From Bacillota bacterium (GTDB lineage Bacteria > Bacillota > Clostridia > Acetivibrionales > DUMC01): a stretch of DNA of 45,368 nt. The stretch spans positions 1 through 45,368 of the forward strand of contig JABUEW010000019.1 of assembly GCA_013314855.1 (NCBI GenBank). The letters run 5' to 3'. Below the pieces are notes generated by a model, which worked only from the letters and a program-made list of their open reading frames with translations, was not told the origin of the DNA and searched no databases. Shown here one piece after another: positions 37,965-45,368 of the stretch; position 1 is the first letter of the stretch; each line of letters begins with the position of its first letter. The translations under genes were made by a program, and so were the position numbers.

Positions 37965-40739
37965 TTATCTCCTCTTTCTTGTGAAAAGGCTGGAACCTAC
38001 AGGCCCAATGAAACTGAACCCGATTATAAGCAGCCAATCGTCTAAATTGAGAGAGACAGTCCTGAATGCTCCTTTCAGAAATGGTATATACACTACCGAC
38101 AATATCATAATAAAGGAACAAAGGACTGCCAACACAAGATAAATATTGTTAAAAATAGGTATTTCAAATATATTCTTTCTTTCCGATTTACACTCAAAGA
38201 CATGTATCAACTGGGTAATTACCAGGGTCACAAAAGCTCCTGTTCTTGCCAGGGCTACATTATATGTAAAATAGAGCATGCTTGCAAAAACCGCCAATGT
38301 GCTTATACCAAGTAACAAACCTCTAATAGTAATCAGACTAAGGAGTCCATCGGAGAATATATTATCTCCTGTTTCCCTTGGAGGTCTCATCATAACATCT
38401 TTTTCAGGGGGTTCAAGTCCGAGGGCAATTGCAGGAAGTCCATCCGTAACAAGGTTTACCCATAATATTTGTATGGGTAAAAGGGGCACAGGTAGTCCGG
38501 CCAACATACCTAAAAACATGGTAAGGACTTCTCCAATATTACAGGATAGTAAATACCGAATAAATTTCCTGATATTACTGTAAATAACTCTTCCTTCCTC
38601 TACAGCAGCTACTATTGTAGCGAAATTATCATCCATTAACACCATGGATGAAACTTCTTTTGTAACATCAGTACCCATAATACCCATGGATACTCCGATA
38701 TCAGCTTCTTTGACTGCAGGGGCATCATTTACGCCGTCCCCTGTCATTGCAACTATATGTCCCAGTTTTTTAAAGGCTTTTACAATGCTCAGCTTATGCT
38801 TTGGTGATACCCTGGCAAATACGGAAACCTTATCTATTACTTTTGCAAGCTTATCTTCACTCATGCCGTCCAGGTCAGCACCCGTCAGTACAATGTCGCC
38901 GTCTGCATATATATTTAGTTCTCCTGCAACTGCACAAGCTGTTATTTTATGGTCACCGGTTATCATAACAGGTTTTATTCCTGCCAATTTGCATTTTTGG
39001 ACAGCTTCTGCCGCTTCTTCCCGTGGCGGATCAATCATTCCTAGTAGCCCGACAAATACCAGCTCTTCTTCCACATTATCCTTTAAGGTCGGTTGCCGGT
39101 TTGATTGCCTATAAGCTACACCCAATACTCTCAATGCTTCTCCTGCCATACTGTCGTTTATCTTCAGTATGTTCGCTACTATATCCGGAGTTAAACTGAC
39201 AATCCCCCGTGTTGTAAGTATTTTACTACACTTTTGAATAATTATATCGGGTGCACCCTTTGTAAAAATAAAAGATTCATTTTTATGATTTCTGCAAATA
39301 ACACTCATACATTTCCTTTCAGAATCAAATGGAATTTCATCCTGCCTTATATAGATTTCATCCAACATTTCACGAGTCAATCCTCCTTTGGCAGCAACAA
39401 CCAAAAGCGCTACCTCTGTAGGGTCACCCGTACTATCCAACCATCCGGTTTTTCTAAATTTTATTTTACTTATTTTTGATTTTATTTCCCCCGGAGGCGT
39501 TTGTTTATTGCCAACTACCCTTACAAGTTGTGCATTATTACATAAGGCACCTATTTCAAGAGTAAGCTTAAGTATCGGGTATTGCATTGGATCTATTTTT
39601 TTCCCTTTTATCAGGAAGTCTCCTTTAGTATCATAACCACTTCCTCTAACTTCATATATATTTTCACCAGCGTAAATTTTTCTCACAGTCATTTTATTCT
39701 CTGTCAAAGTACCTGTCTTATCCGAACATATGATATCGGCACACCCTAAGGTCTCTACAGCAGGTAGTTTTCTTATCAATGCATTCCTTTTCAGCATCCT
39801 TTGCACACCCAAAGCAAGAGATACAGTGACAATGGCAGGAAGGCCCTCGGGTACAGCCGCTACTGCCAGGCTTATTCCTGCAAGGAGCATGGTAAATAAA
39901 TCTTCTCCCCTTAATATCCCCGTTACAGATACTACAGCACAAATTAACATACAAGCATATACAATAAACTTACCCAGGTGTTCAAGTTTTCTTTGAAGGG
40001 GTGTCTGTTCATCTTCAATATTTTGTATCATATCGGCAATTTTACCCATTTCCGTTTTCATACCGGTAGCATATACAACTGCTTTTCCCCTTCCGGAAGT
40101 TATTATCGTCCCCATATATATTAAATTTTCTTTATCCTTAATATTTAAATCATTTTCAAAACCTGCATTATTTCTAATACCTGCTTTCAAGTTGAGCTTT
40201 TTAAGTGCATGTTTTTCAACAGGAATTGATTCTCCTGTGAGCAAAGATTCGTCGGCAGCCAGGTTTGATGATTCTATAAGTATTGCATCGGCAGGTACCC
40301 TGTCGCCTGTCTCTATTATAATCACATCTGGAGGTACAACTTGAGCTGCAGGTATAACAGAAACTTTCCCATCCCTTATAACCCGTGCAGATGGAGCGGC
40401 AAGGTTTTTTAACGCTTCAAGAGTTCTTTCAGTCCTATATTCCTGGATAAATCCCAATAATGCATTTACTATTACTATGGCAACAATTGTTACTGCTTCC
40501 ATCATTTCACCCATAAAGGCTGAAATAGCAGTAGCAGCAAGAAGAATTAAAACCATGAAATCAGTGAATTGTTCAAGAAGGATTTTAAATGCGGAAACTT
40601 TCTTTTTTTCTAATATAGTATTGGGACCATATTTATTAAGCCTGGACTGCGCTTCTTTTTCACTCAGTCCCCTGTCATACCTTATTTTACCTACAAAACT
40701 TTCCAATAATAAATCATCTTGTTTTAAAACCGGCTTCAA
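37965..40739 (-). CDS. P-type calcium-transporting ATPase
   Basis: 924 residues from a TTG start with AAAGGAGG about 10 bases ahead. Features in order: N-terminal cation ATPase domain, actuator TGES (168-171), M4 PEGLPA (297-302), phosphorylated Asp340 in DKTGT, TGDGVNDAPA hinge motif in the later half, and C-terminal helices with the calcium-site pattern CNIGE and NLVTDGLPA. This is the SERCA/PMCA-like P2 type, which exports calcium from the cytoplasm. It is transcribed after the SpeA-like gene, 71 bases away. A strong inverted repeat embraces its ribosome site and buries its start codon. Confidence 0.92.
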   Translation of the reverse strand: MKPVLKQDDLLLESFVGKIRYDRGLSEKEAQSRLNKYGPNTILEKKKVSAFKILLEQFTDFMVLILLAATAISAFMGEMMEAVTIVAIVIVNALLGFIQEYRTERTLEALKNLAAPSARVIRDGKVSVIPAAQVVPPDVIIIETGDRVPADAILIESSNLAADESLLTGESIPVEKHALKKLNLKAGIRNNAGFENDLNIKDKENLIYMGTIITSGRGKAVVYATGMKTEMGKIADMIQNIEDEQTPLQRKLEHLGKFIVYACMLICAVVSVTGILRGEDLFTMLLAGISLAVAAVPEGLPAIVTVSLALGVQRMLKRNALIRKLPAVETLGCADIICSDKTGTLTENKMTVRKIYAGENIYEVRGSGYDTKGDFLIKGKKIDPMQYPILKLTLEIGALCNNAQLVRVVGNKQTPPGEIKSKISKIKFRKTGWLDSTGDPTEVALLVVAAKGGLTREMLDEIYIRQDEIPFDSERKCMSVICRNHKNESFIFTKGAPDIIIQKCSKILTTRGIVSLTPDIVANILKINDSMAGEALRVLGVAYRQSNRQPTLKDNVEEELVFVGLLGMIDPPREEAAEAVQKCKLAGIKPVMITGDHKITACAVAGELNIYADGDIVLTGADLDGMSEDKLAKVIDKVSVFARVSPKHKLSIVKAFKKLGHIVAMTGDGVNDAPAVKEADIGVSMGIMGTDVTKEVSSMVLMDDNFATIVAAVEEGRVIYSNIRKFIRYLLSCNIGEVLTMFLGMLAGLPVPLLPIQILWVNLVTDGLPAIALGLEPPEKDVMMRPPRETGDNIFSDGLLSLITIRGLLLGISTLAVFASMLYFTYNVALARTGAFVTLVITQLIHVFECKSERKNIFEIPIFNNIYLVLAVLCSFIMILSVVYIPFLKGAFRTVSLNLDDWLLIIGFSFIGPVGSSLFTRKRR

Positions 40740-40800
40740 GTGAAATATACCTCCTTTATCCTTTTCTACCTCATATTCTTATTCACTTGAAACAGGTTTT
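40726..40800 (-). promoter_or_regulatory. 19-bp inverted repeat around the calcium-ATPase start
   Basis: Arms 40726-40744 and 40782-40800. In the mRNA 18 of 19 positions pair (one of them G-U, one mismatch). The TTG start (40737-40739) is inside the 3' arm, and the AAAGGAGG ribosome site lies in the 37-base loop. No T-run follows, so this is not a plain terminator. A translational switch is plausible. Confidence 0.6.
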
Positions 40801-40810
40801 AGTACAAGTA

Positions 40811-42268
40811 TTATTCCACTCCCAGTACCCTGATATTGTTGACAAACGGGTCTGCAGTACCTTGCAGTTCACATTTTTCATTCTTTAAAACTTTTATATA
40901 GTCAATAATATCGCGGGTAATTTTTTCGCCCATACAAATAACAGGAATTCCTGGAGGATAAGCCATTATCATCTCACCTGCTATTTCACCCTCTGCATTT
41001 TCCAGAGGAATAGTTTTTTTAGGGCTATAAAATGCATCCCTTGGAGAAACTATCATTTTAGGGTTTTCCAGTACCGGTATTACACTTTTAAATTCCGTAA
41101 CCCTTTCCTTAGAGGCAATATCTTTTAATGCGTTTACAAGTGCTTCTACATCTTCCTGCCTGTCGCCGATACTAATAATCGCCAGAATATTATACAAATC
41201 AGACATTTCTATCTGGATATTATACTCTTTCCGCAATTTAGCTTCCATTTGGTAGCCTGTATAACCCAAACCTCTAACATTAATCCCGAGTTTAGTCTCA
41301 TCAAAGTCATAACACCCGGGTGTACCTACAAGTTCCTTTCCAAATGCATAAAGTCCTTCTATTTTATTTATTTCTTCCCTTGCCCACCTCGCCAACCGGA
41401 GGGTTTTCTCAAGCATTTCACTTCCTGAAACAGCCAATTGTTTTCTGGCAATGTCCAGGGAACACATAAGTAAATAAGAAGCACTGGTTGTATAAGTCAG
41501 GTTCAATACCTGTTTAACTCTTTCCAAAGAAATTATGTTACTTCTATAAAGAAGGATAGAACTTTGAGTAAGAGAACCCGAAGTTTTATGCATGCTGGCC
41601 GCGCTCATGTCAGCTCCAACTTCCATAGCAGTAAGGGGAAAATCATCATGGAAAGACATATGGGAACCATGAGCTTCATCTACCAACGCTGCCATTTCAT
41701 GCCTGTGGGCTATCCTTACAATAGACTTCATATCACAGGTAAAACCGTAGTATGACGGATTTATTATAAACACTGCCTTGGCATGGGGATTCTCTTTTAT
41801 TGCTTTCTTTATGCTATCCACACTAATACCAATGGCAATTCCCAACTTTTCATTTACCTCAGGTTGTACATACACCGGCATGGCACCACTCAGAATTATT
41901 CCTCCAATTGTAGATTTATGGGCATTTCGCGGAATAATTATCTTATCCCCTGGATTACAGGCACTCATTATCATTGCCTGCACTCCGGCAGTAGTTCCAT
42001 TCACTAAAAGAAAGGCTTCCTGCGCTCCGAAAGCGTGGGCCATAAGAGTTTGAGCTTCATGTATTACACCAGTAGGGTTTGTAAGATAGTCAAGATCCTC
42101 CATTCCGTTTGCATCCATCTCAAGTGCTCGTGTTCCAATATAATCAGCTAATTCTTTAAGTCCACGCCCTTGTTTATGTCCTGGTACATGGAATTGGATA
42201 ACCTTATCATCAACATATTTTTTAACTGCATCAAAAATAGGAGTCCTTTTTTGCTCCAACATTATCAA
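40811..42268 (-). CDS. speA: Arginine/lysine/ornithine decarboxylase (SpeA-like)
   Basis: 485 residues, the length of Bacillus SpeA. Fold-type I PLP enzyme: substrate-entry motif FHVPGHKQG (26-34), DEAH (197-200) and the PLP lysine Lys228 in SASMHKTSGSLTQSS. It probably decarboxylates arginine to agmatine for polyamine synthesis; lysine or ornithine cannot be excluded. A TTG at 42268 has GGGAGG 7 bases ahead; an ATG at 42262 is the alternative. A consensus promoter stands upstream. Confidence 0.85.
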   Translation of the reverse strand: MIMLEQKRTPIFDAVKKYVDDKVIQFHVPGHKQGRGLKELADYIGTRALEMDANGMEDLDYLTNPTGVIHEAQTLMAHAFGAQEAFLLVNGTTAGVQAMIMSACNPGDKIIIPRNAHKSTIGGIILSGAMPVYVQPEVNEKLGIAIGISVDSIKKAIKENPHAKAVFIINPSYYGFTCDMKSIVRIAHRHEMAALVDEAHGSHMSFHDDFPLTAMEVGADMSAASMHKTSGSLTQSSILLYRSNIISLERVKQVLNLTYTTSASYLLMCSLDIARKQLAVSGSEMLEKTLRLARWAREEINKIEGLYAFGKELVGTPGCYDFDETKLGINVRGLGYTGYQMEAKLRKEYNIQIEMSDLYNILAIISIGDRQEDVEALVNALKDIASKERVTEFKSVIPVLENPKMIVSPRDAFYSPKKTIPLENAEGEIAGEMIMAYPPGIPVICMGEKITRDIIDYIKVLKNEKCELQGTADPFVNNIRVLGVE

Positions 42269-42341
42269 GGTTAGCCCTCCCTTATATCAATAAATTTTAT
42301 TTTATTAATAGTTTGCTCGCATCTTAAGATTGAACAAGGGA

Positions 42342-42370
42342 ATTATAAAAAAATATTAAAGTAATGTCAA
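42342..42370 (-). promoter_or_regulatory. Promoter of the speA-like gene and calcium ATPase
   Basis: Minus-strand -35 TTGACA (42365-42370), 17-base spacer, -10 TATAAT (42342-42347), all consensus. It lies just outside the transposase remnant. Confidence 0.8.
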
Positions 42371-42388
42371 TAGCTGTTTAGGTTGAAT

Positions 42389-42571
42389 ATGACTCAAAAG
42401 GAAATAACAAGACTAAGAGTCGTAAACCAGACAATAGATAAAGTGATAACCATCAAAGAAGCTGCTGAACTTTTGAATCTCAGTGAACGCCACGTGATAA
42501 GGTTAAAGAAAGGAGTTGCATTATAAGGGCCTGCGTTCATAATCCATAAAAATTGAGGTCAAAAGCTTTAA
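42389..42571 (+). pseudogene. Decayed transposase N-terminus (ISNCY-type helix-turn-helix)
   Basis: A 45-codon frame begins at 42389 and contains KEAAELLNLSERHVIRLKK, the helix-turn-helix start of ISNCY-like transposases. The same frame continues after a TAA (42524-42526) with GPAFIIHKN, a TGA (42554-42556), GQKL and a TAA (42569-42571). In the family this region reads on without stops (KEGPAFIIHKNRG type). So point mutations have killed it, and the rest of the gene is missing. Confidence 0.7.
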
Positions 42572-42620
42572 AAGTAAAAGCTCCAAAAAACACCGTAAAA
42601 CTAAAAGCCATCAGCTGTCT

Positions 42621-44186
42621 TTAAAAGCGGTTTGACCTGAACATTGAAAGTACTAAACCGACAATAATTATCCCTGCAATAACCAAACCTATTCTTAAAA
42701 CGGTTAAGTTAAGAAAATATATTTCTGTACCAGTATAAGCGCTCATACCTAATCCCACAATGAGCCCTGCTATTATTATACTGACAGCCAGCAGTACGAT
42801 ACTGAATGAAACCCTGTTGAAAATTCTGTCAATACGTTTTTCGATACGCTCAATATCTTTCAGCTTAAACTGCATGGTAAACTCGTCATCTTCCATTTTT
42901 CTCAAAAAATTAAGCATAAAGTTAGGAAATTCCCTTATTAAATTTCCATAGTCCATAGCTCCACCCAGAATTTCTTTCCTCAGTTTTTCAGGTGAAAATG
43001 TCTTGTACATAAGCTTCCTTGCAATAGGTTCTGCGACCTCCAGAACATTAAGCTCCCGATCAAGTTTTTCAACCAGTCCTTCCAGAGTAACAAGGGATTT
43101 AGCAAGCATTGTAAATTCGCCGGGGATCATAATGTTATAAGAAAATGCAAGATTGAAAATCTCATTAAAAACTTCTCCTACTTTGATTTCGTTTAAAGGT
43201 ATGGCAAGGTATTTATCCCTTAATATATCAATCTCCTTTTCAAGTTTTTTGGTATTAATACAATGCGTCATGGTATCTAGGTCAATTATAGCTTGGGTAA
43301 TCAGCCTACTATTTTTAAATGCCACTCCCATAAGCATTTTTAAAAATTGAATTTTACGTTCTTCATTCAATTTCCCCACCATTCCCAAATCGAGAAATCC
43401 AATTGTGTTATCAGGCAAAACCATAATGTTCCCCTGATGGGGGTCTCCATGAAAAAAACCATCCCTCAAAATCTGGTTAAATATTGACTCTGCAAGGTTT
43501 CTGGCAATTACCTTGCGGTTCAACCCTGCATTATCCAATGCAGTAAAATCATTAAGCCGTATTCCATCTATATATTCCATTGTAAGTACGCGTCTTGTCG
43601 TATGAATCCAGCTTATGTCCGGAACTTTAACACCCCTATCCTTAGAAAAATTCTCCTTGAAAGTTTCTGCATTTTCACCTTCGACCCTGAAATCTAGCTC
43701 ATTTTTCAGTGTATTTTCGAACTCGTATACCATTTTGGTAAAGTCGTAAAGTTTTCCATATTTGGTATGGCTGTCTATAAAGTGCGCCAGGTCTTCAAGT
43801 ATTCTCAAATCAAGGTCAATGTTTCTTTCAATTCCGGGTCTCTGTACCTTTACTACCACTTTTTTGCCTGAATTCAGCCGGGCAAAGTGCACCTGAGCAA
43901 TGGATGCCGCCGCAATGGGTGTTTCATTAAATTCTTTAAATATATTTTCAAGCTTGTCGTCAAATTCACTTTCTATTAGGGCCTTTACATCCTCAAAAAG
44001 AAATGGAGGTACGGAATCCTGGAGTTTTTCAAGTTCTGCAATTACATTGGGAGGCAGAATATCCGGCCTTGTGCTTATTATCTGCCCAAACTTTATGAAT
44101 GTAGGCCCGAGTTCCTCCAGCGAAAGCCTCAGACGTTCACCGATTGAAAGCTTTTCATTATTGTCCTCACTATCGCCTTTTCCCAA
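42621..44186 (-). CDS. ABC1/AarF/UbiB-family atypical kinase
   Basis: 521 residues from a TTG at 44186. The family signature KFGQ (FIKFGQIISTRPD, about 31-43), the alanine-rich nucleotide loop AAASIAQVH (about 92-100), lysine in VVVKVQRPG, HGDPHQGN and DLG in the catalytic core are all present; two C-terminal helices (about 455-480 and 490-512) anchor it. UbiB-family proteins support isoprenoid-quinone or lipid handling in the membrane; here the role is unknown. The N-terminus is some 35-40 residues shorter than usual, and the upstream frame is closed by TAA next to an A8 run. Confidence 0.85.
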   Translation of the reverse strand: MGKGDSEDNNEKLSIGERLRLSLEELGPTFIKFGQIISTRPDILPPNVIAELEKLQDSVPPFLFEDVKALIESEFDDKLENIFKEFNETPIAAASIAQVHFARLNSGKKVVVKVQRPGIERNIDLDLRILEDLAHFIDSHTKYGKLYDFTKMVYEFENTLKNELDFRVEGENAETFKENFSKDRGVKVPDISWIHTTRRVLTMEYIDGIRLNDFTALDNAGLNRKVIARNLAESIFNQILRDGFFHGDPHQGNIMVLPDNTIGFLDLGMVGKLNEERKIQFLKMLMGVAFKNSRLITQAIIDLDTMTHCINTKKLEKEIDILRDKYLAIPLNEIKVGEVFNEIFNLAFSYNIMIPGEFTMLAKSLVTLEGLVEKLDRELNVLEVAEPIARKLMYKTFSPEKLRKEILGGAMDYGNLIREFPNFMLNFLRKMEDDEFTMQFKLKDIERIEKRIDRIFNRVSFSIVLLAVSIIIAGLIVGLGMSAYTGTEIYFLNLTVLRIGLVIAGIIIVGLVLSMFRSNRF

Positions 44187-44215
44187 CCTTTTTTTTAATA
44201 TATTATAGCCAGCTT

Positions 44216-45202
44216 TCAGTCATGCCATTTAATTAGGCTCGCCCCCCAGGTTAAACCTGATCCAAACCCGGCGAACAACAGTATGTCGTCTTTTTTAATT
44301 TTACCATTGTTACATGCCTCAGACAAAGCGACAGGTATGGATGCCGAAGACATATTGCCGTAATATTCGATATTGCAATACATCTTTTCCGGAGGAATTT
44401 TCAGTCTTTCCAAAACAGAAAGAAGTATTCGTTTGTTTGCCTGGTGGGGTATTATTAAGCTTATATCATCTAGTGCTACCCCTGTTTTATCAACAATCTG
44501 GTTTATCATCTTTTCAAGAATCATTACTGCAAACTGGAAAACTTCTCTTCCGTTCATAACTATTGTATTCAGCCTGCTGTCCAAAAGGTCATGGGTCAGA
44601 GGCAATCTTGAACCTCCTGCCGGTACTTTTAACAAATCCGCGCCTGAACCGTCCGCACCTATTATGCTTCCCAAGATGCCGAAACCCTCCGGTACTTGCC
44701 CTACAACAACCGCACCTGCTCCATCACCAAATAAAATGCTCGTGTTTAGGTCATTGTAATTTGTAATTCTTGAATAGGTATCGGCTCCAATCAGCAGTAC
44801 ATAGTTATATTGCCCTGATGATACATAACTTACTGCAATGTCCAACCCGTACATAAATCCGGTGCATGCTGCGGAAACATCGAATGCCGCTGCGTTTTGT
44901 GCACCAATCCCGTTTTGAACCAGACACGCAGTTGAAGGAAACACCATGTCGGGTGTTGTTGTAGCAACGATAATCAAATCAATATCTCCTGGCAATAGGT
45001 TTGCCCTGTCAATTGCAGCTAACGCAGCTTTTATAGCTAAGTCCGATGTAGCAACATTGAATTCGGTTATCCTTCTTTCTTTTATCCCTGTTCTTTCTTC
45101 TATCCAGTCTTCCGTTTTCCCGAAACGTTCAGCCAGTTCGTGGTTGGCCAAGACCAATTCGGGCAGATAATATCCATATCCTAAAATTCCTACGCTCCTC
45201 AC
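44216..45202 (-). CDS. fabH: 3-oxoacyl-ACP synthase III
   Basis: 328 residues, standard length. The catalytic triad is present: Cys113 in AACTGF, His253 in IPHQAN and Asn283 in YYGNMSSASIP. It starts fatty-acid synthesis by condensing an acyl-CoA with malonyl-ACP. The start is a GTG at 45202 with AAAGGGG about 11 bases ahead. No other fab genes follow; the neighbour downstream is the UbiB-like kinase, 29 bases away, so lipid or quinone-side-chain work in common is possible. A KAS III homologue of secondary metabolism cannot be excluded. Confidence 0.9.
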   Translation of the reverse strand: MRSVGILGYGYYLPELVLANHELAERFGKTEDWIEERTGIKERRITEFNVATSDLAIKAALAAIDRANLLPGDIDLIIVATTTPDMVFPSTACLVQNGIGAQNAAAFDVSAACTGFMYGLDIAVSYVSSGQYNYVLLIGADTYSRITNYNDLNTSILFGDGAGAVVVGQVPEGFGILGSIIGADGSGADLLKVPAGGSRLPLTHDLLDSRLNTIVMNGREVFQFAVMILEKMINQIVDKTGVALDDISLIIPHQANKRILLSVLERLKIPPEKMYCNIEYYGNMSSASIPVALSEACNNGKIKKDDILLFAGFGSGLTWGASLIKWHD

Positions 45203-45228
45203 AGATGTATATAACCCCTTTTTTCATT

Positions 45229-45368
45229 CTATTGTGAAATCTCTGACCTTGTTTTAGTCTTCAATCTTTCCGCGGCAATGCCTTCTGATACTTTTTCCCA
45301 TTGTGCAGACAGATTGTCCAGAAAATCAGCCCCTTCGCCCTGTAAGATACTTGCAGCTTCCTCATAGC
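45229..45368 (-). CDS. C-terminal end of an unrecognised protein (partial)
   Basis: An open frame enters from the right edge and ends at a TAG (45229-45231). The visible 46 residues are acidic and helical (GADFLDNLSAQWEKVSEG...) and end in EISQ. Too short to assign. It lies 26 bases ahead of fabH in transcription order and may belong to the same operon. Confidence 0.5.
   Translation of the reverse strand, partial: YEEAASILQGEGADFLDNLSAQWEKVSEGIAAERLKTKTRSEISQ

Noticed and set aside
40726-40800. Intrinsic terminator after the SpeA-like gene
   Set aside because: The 3' arm is followed by AAAACAAG, not a T-run, and the stem includes the start of the next gene.

Overview
This window reads as a low-GC, Gram-positive anaerobe of the class Clostridia. 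Strong AAGGAGG-type ribosome sites, TTGACA/TATAAT promoters, frequent TTG starts, an RsbV/RsbW/sigma-B-type module, LplA/LplB/LplC-like sugar uptake genes without their own ATPase, and plant-polysaccharide hydrolases all fit a plant-fibre-degrading clostridium (Ruminiclostridium/Acetivibrio type). That placement is inference from gene content. About nine tenths of the genes lie on the minus strand.

Left part (1-10,800, all minus). A ribosomal-RNA promoter and leader run out of the left edge; the rRNA genes themselves lie outside. Ahead of them in transcription order come greA, lysS, a membrane-anchored J-like protein, and a partner-switching cassette: an STAS antagonist, an RsbW-like anti-sigma factor that has lost its ATP-binding motifs, a sigma-B-type factor, and a second HATPase with intact motifs. 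A hairpin-rich element of about 100 bp separates greA from lysS. Upstream lie two Gfo/Idh/MocA oxidoreductases, an unrecognised 339-residue protein, and guaB.

Centre (10,900-23,100). A DUF6171 protein precedes a carbohydrate locus: GH51 arabinofuranosidase and its GntR/LacI-type regulator (minus), facing a GH2 beta-mannosidase-like enzyme and a GH109-like oxidoreductase fold enzyme (plus). The divergent region carries promoters both ways and ordered repeats that look like operators. A Phd/PIN toxin-antitoxin pair with TGTACA operator cores follows, beside a decayed GH2 fragment. ilvD and ilvB (branched-chain amino acids) close this part; no ilvN is present.

Right part (23,400-45,368, all minus apart from one pseudogene). 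A CvpA protein and a DUF5711 protein are followed, in coordinate order, by a sugar ABC importer (two permeases and a lipoprotein) with a membrane-bound AraC-type regulator, a YkvI transporter, a GldA/GldF/GldG plus DUF4340 ABC system ending in a clear terminator, a P-type calcium ATPase transcribed after an SpeA-like decarboxylase, a nonsense-riddled transposase remnant, a short UbiB/AarF kinase, fabH and the C-terminal end of one more gene.

The strongest leads for something undescribed are the split anti-sigma cassette (dead RsbW plus separate live kinase, next to a J-like protein without HPD) and a 19-bp inverted repeat that would bury the calcium ATPase start codon in the mRNA.
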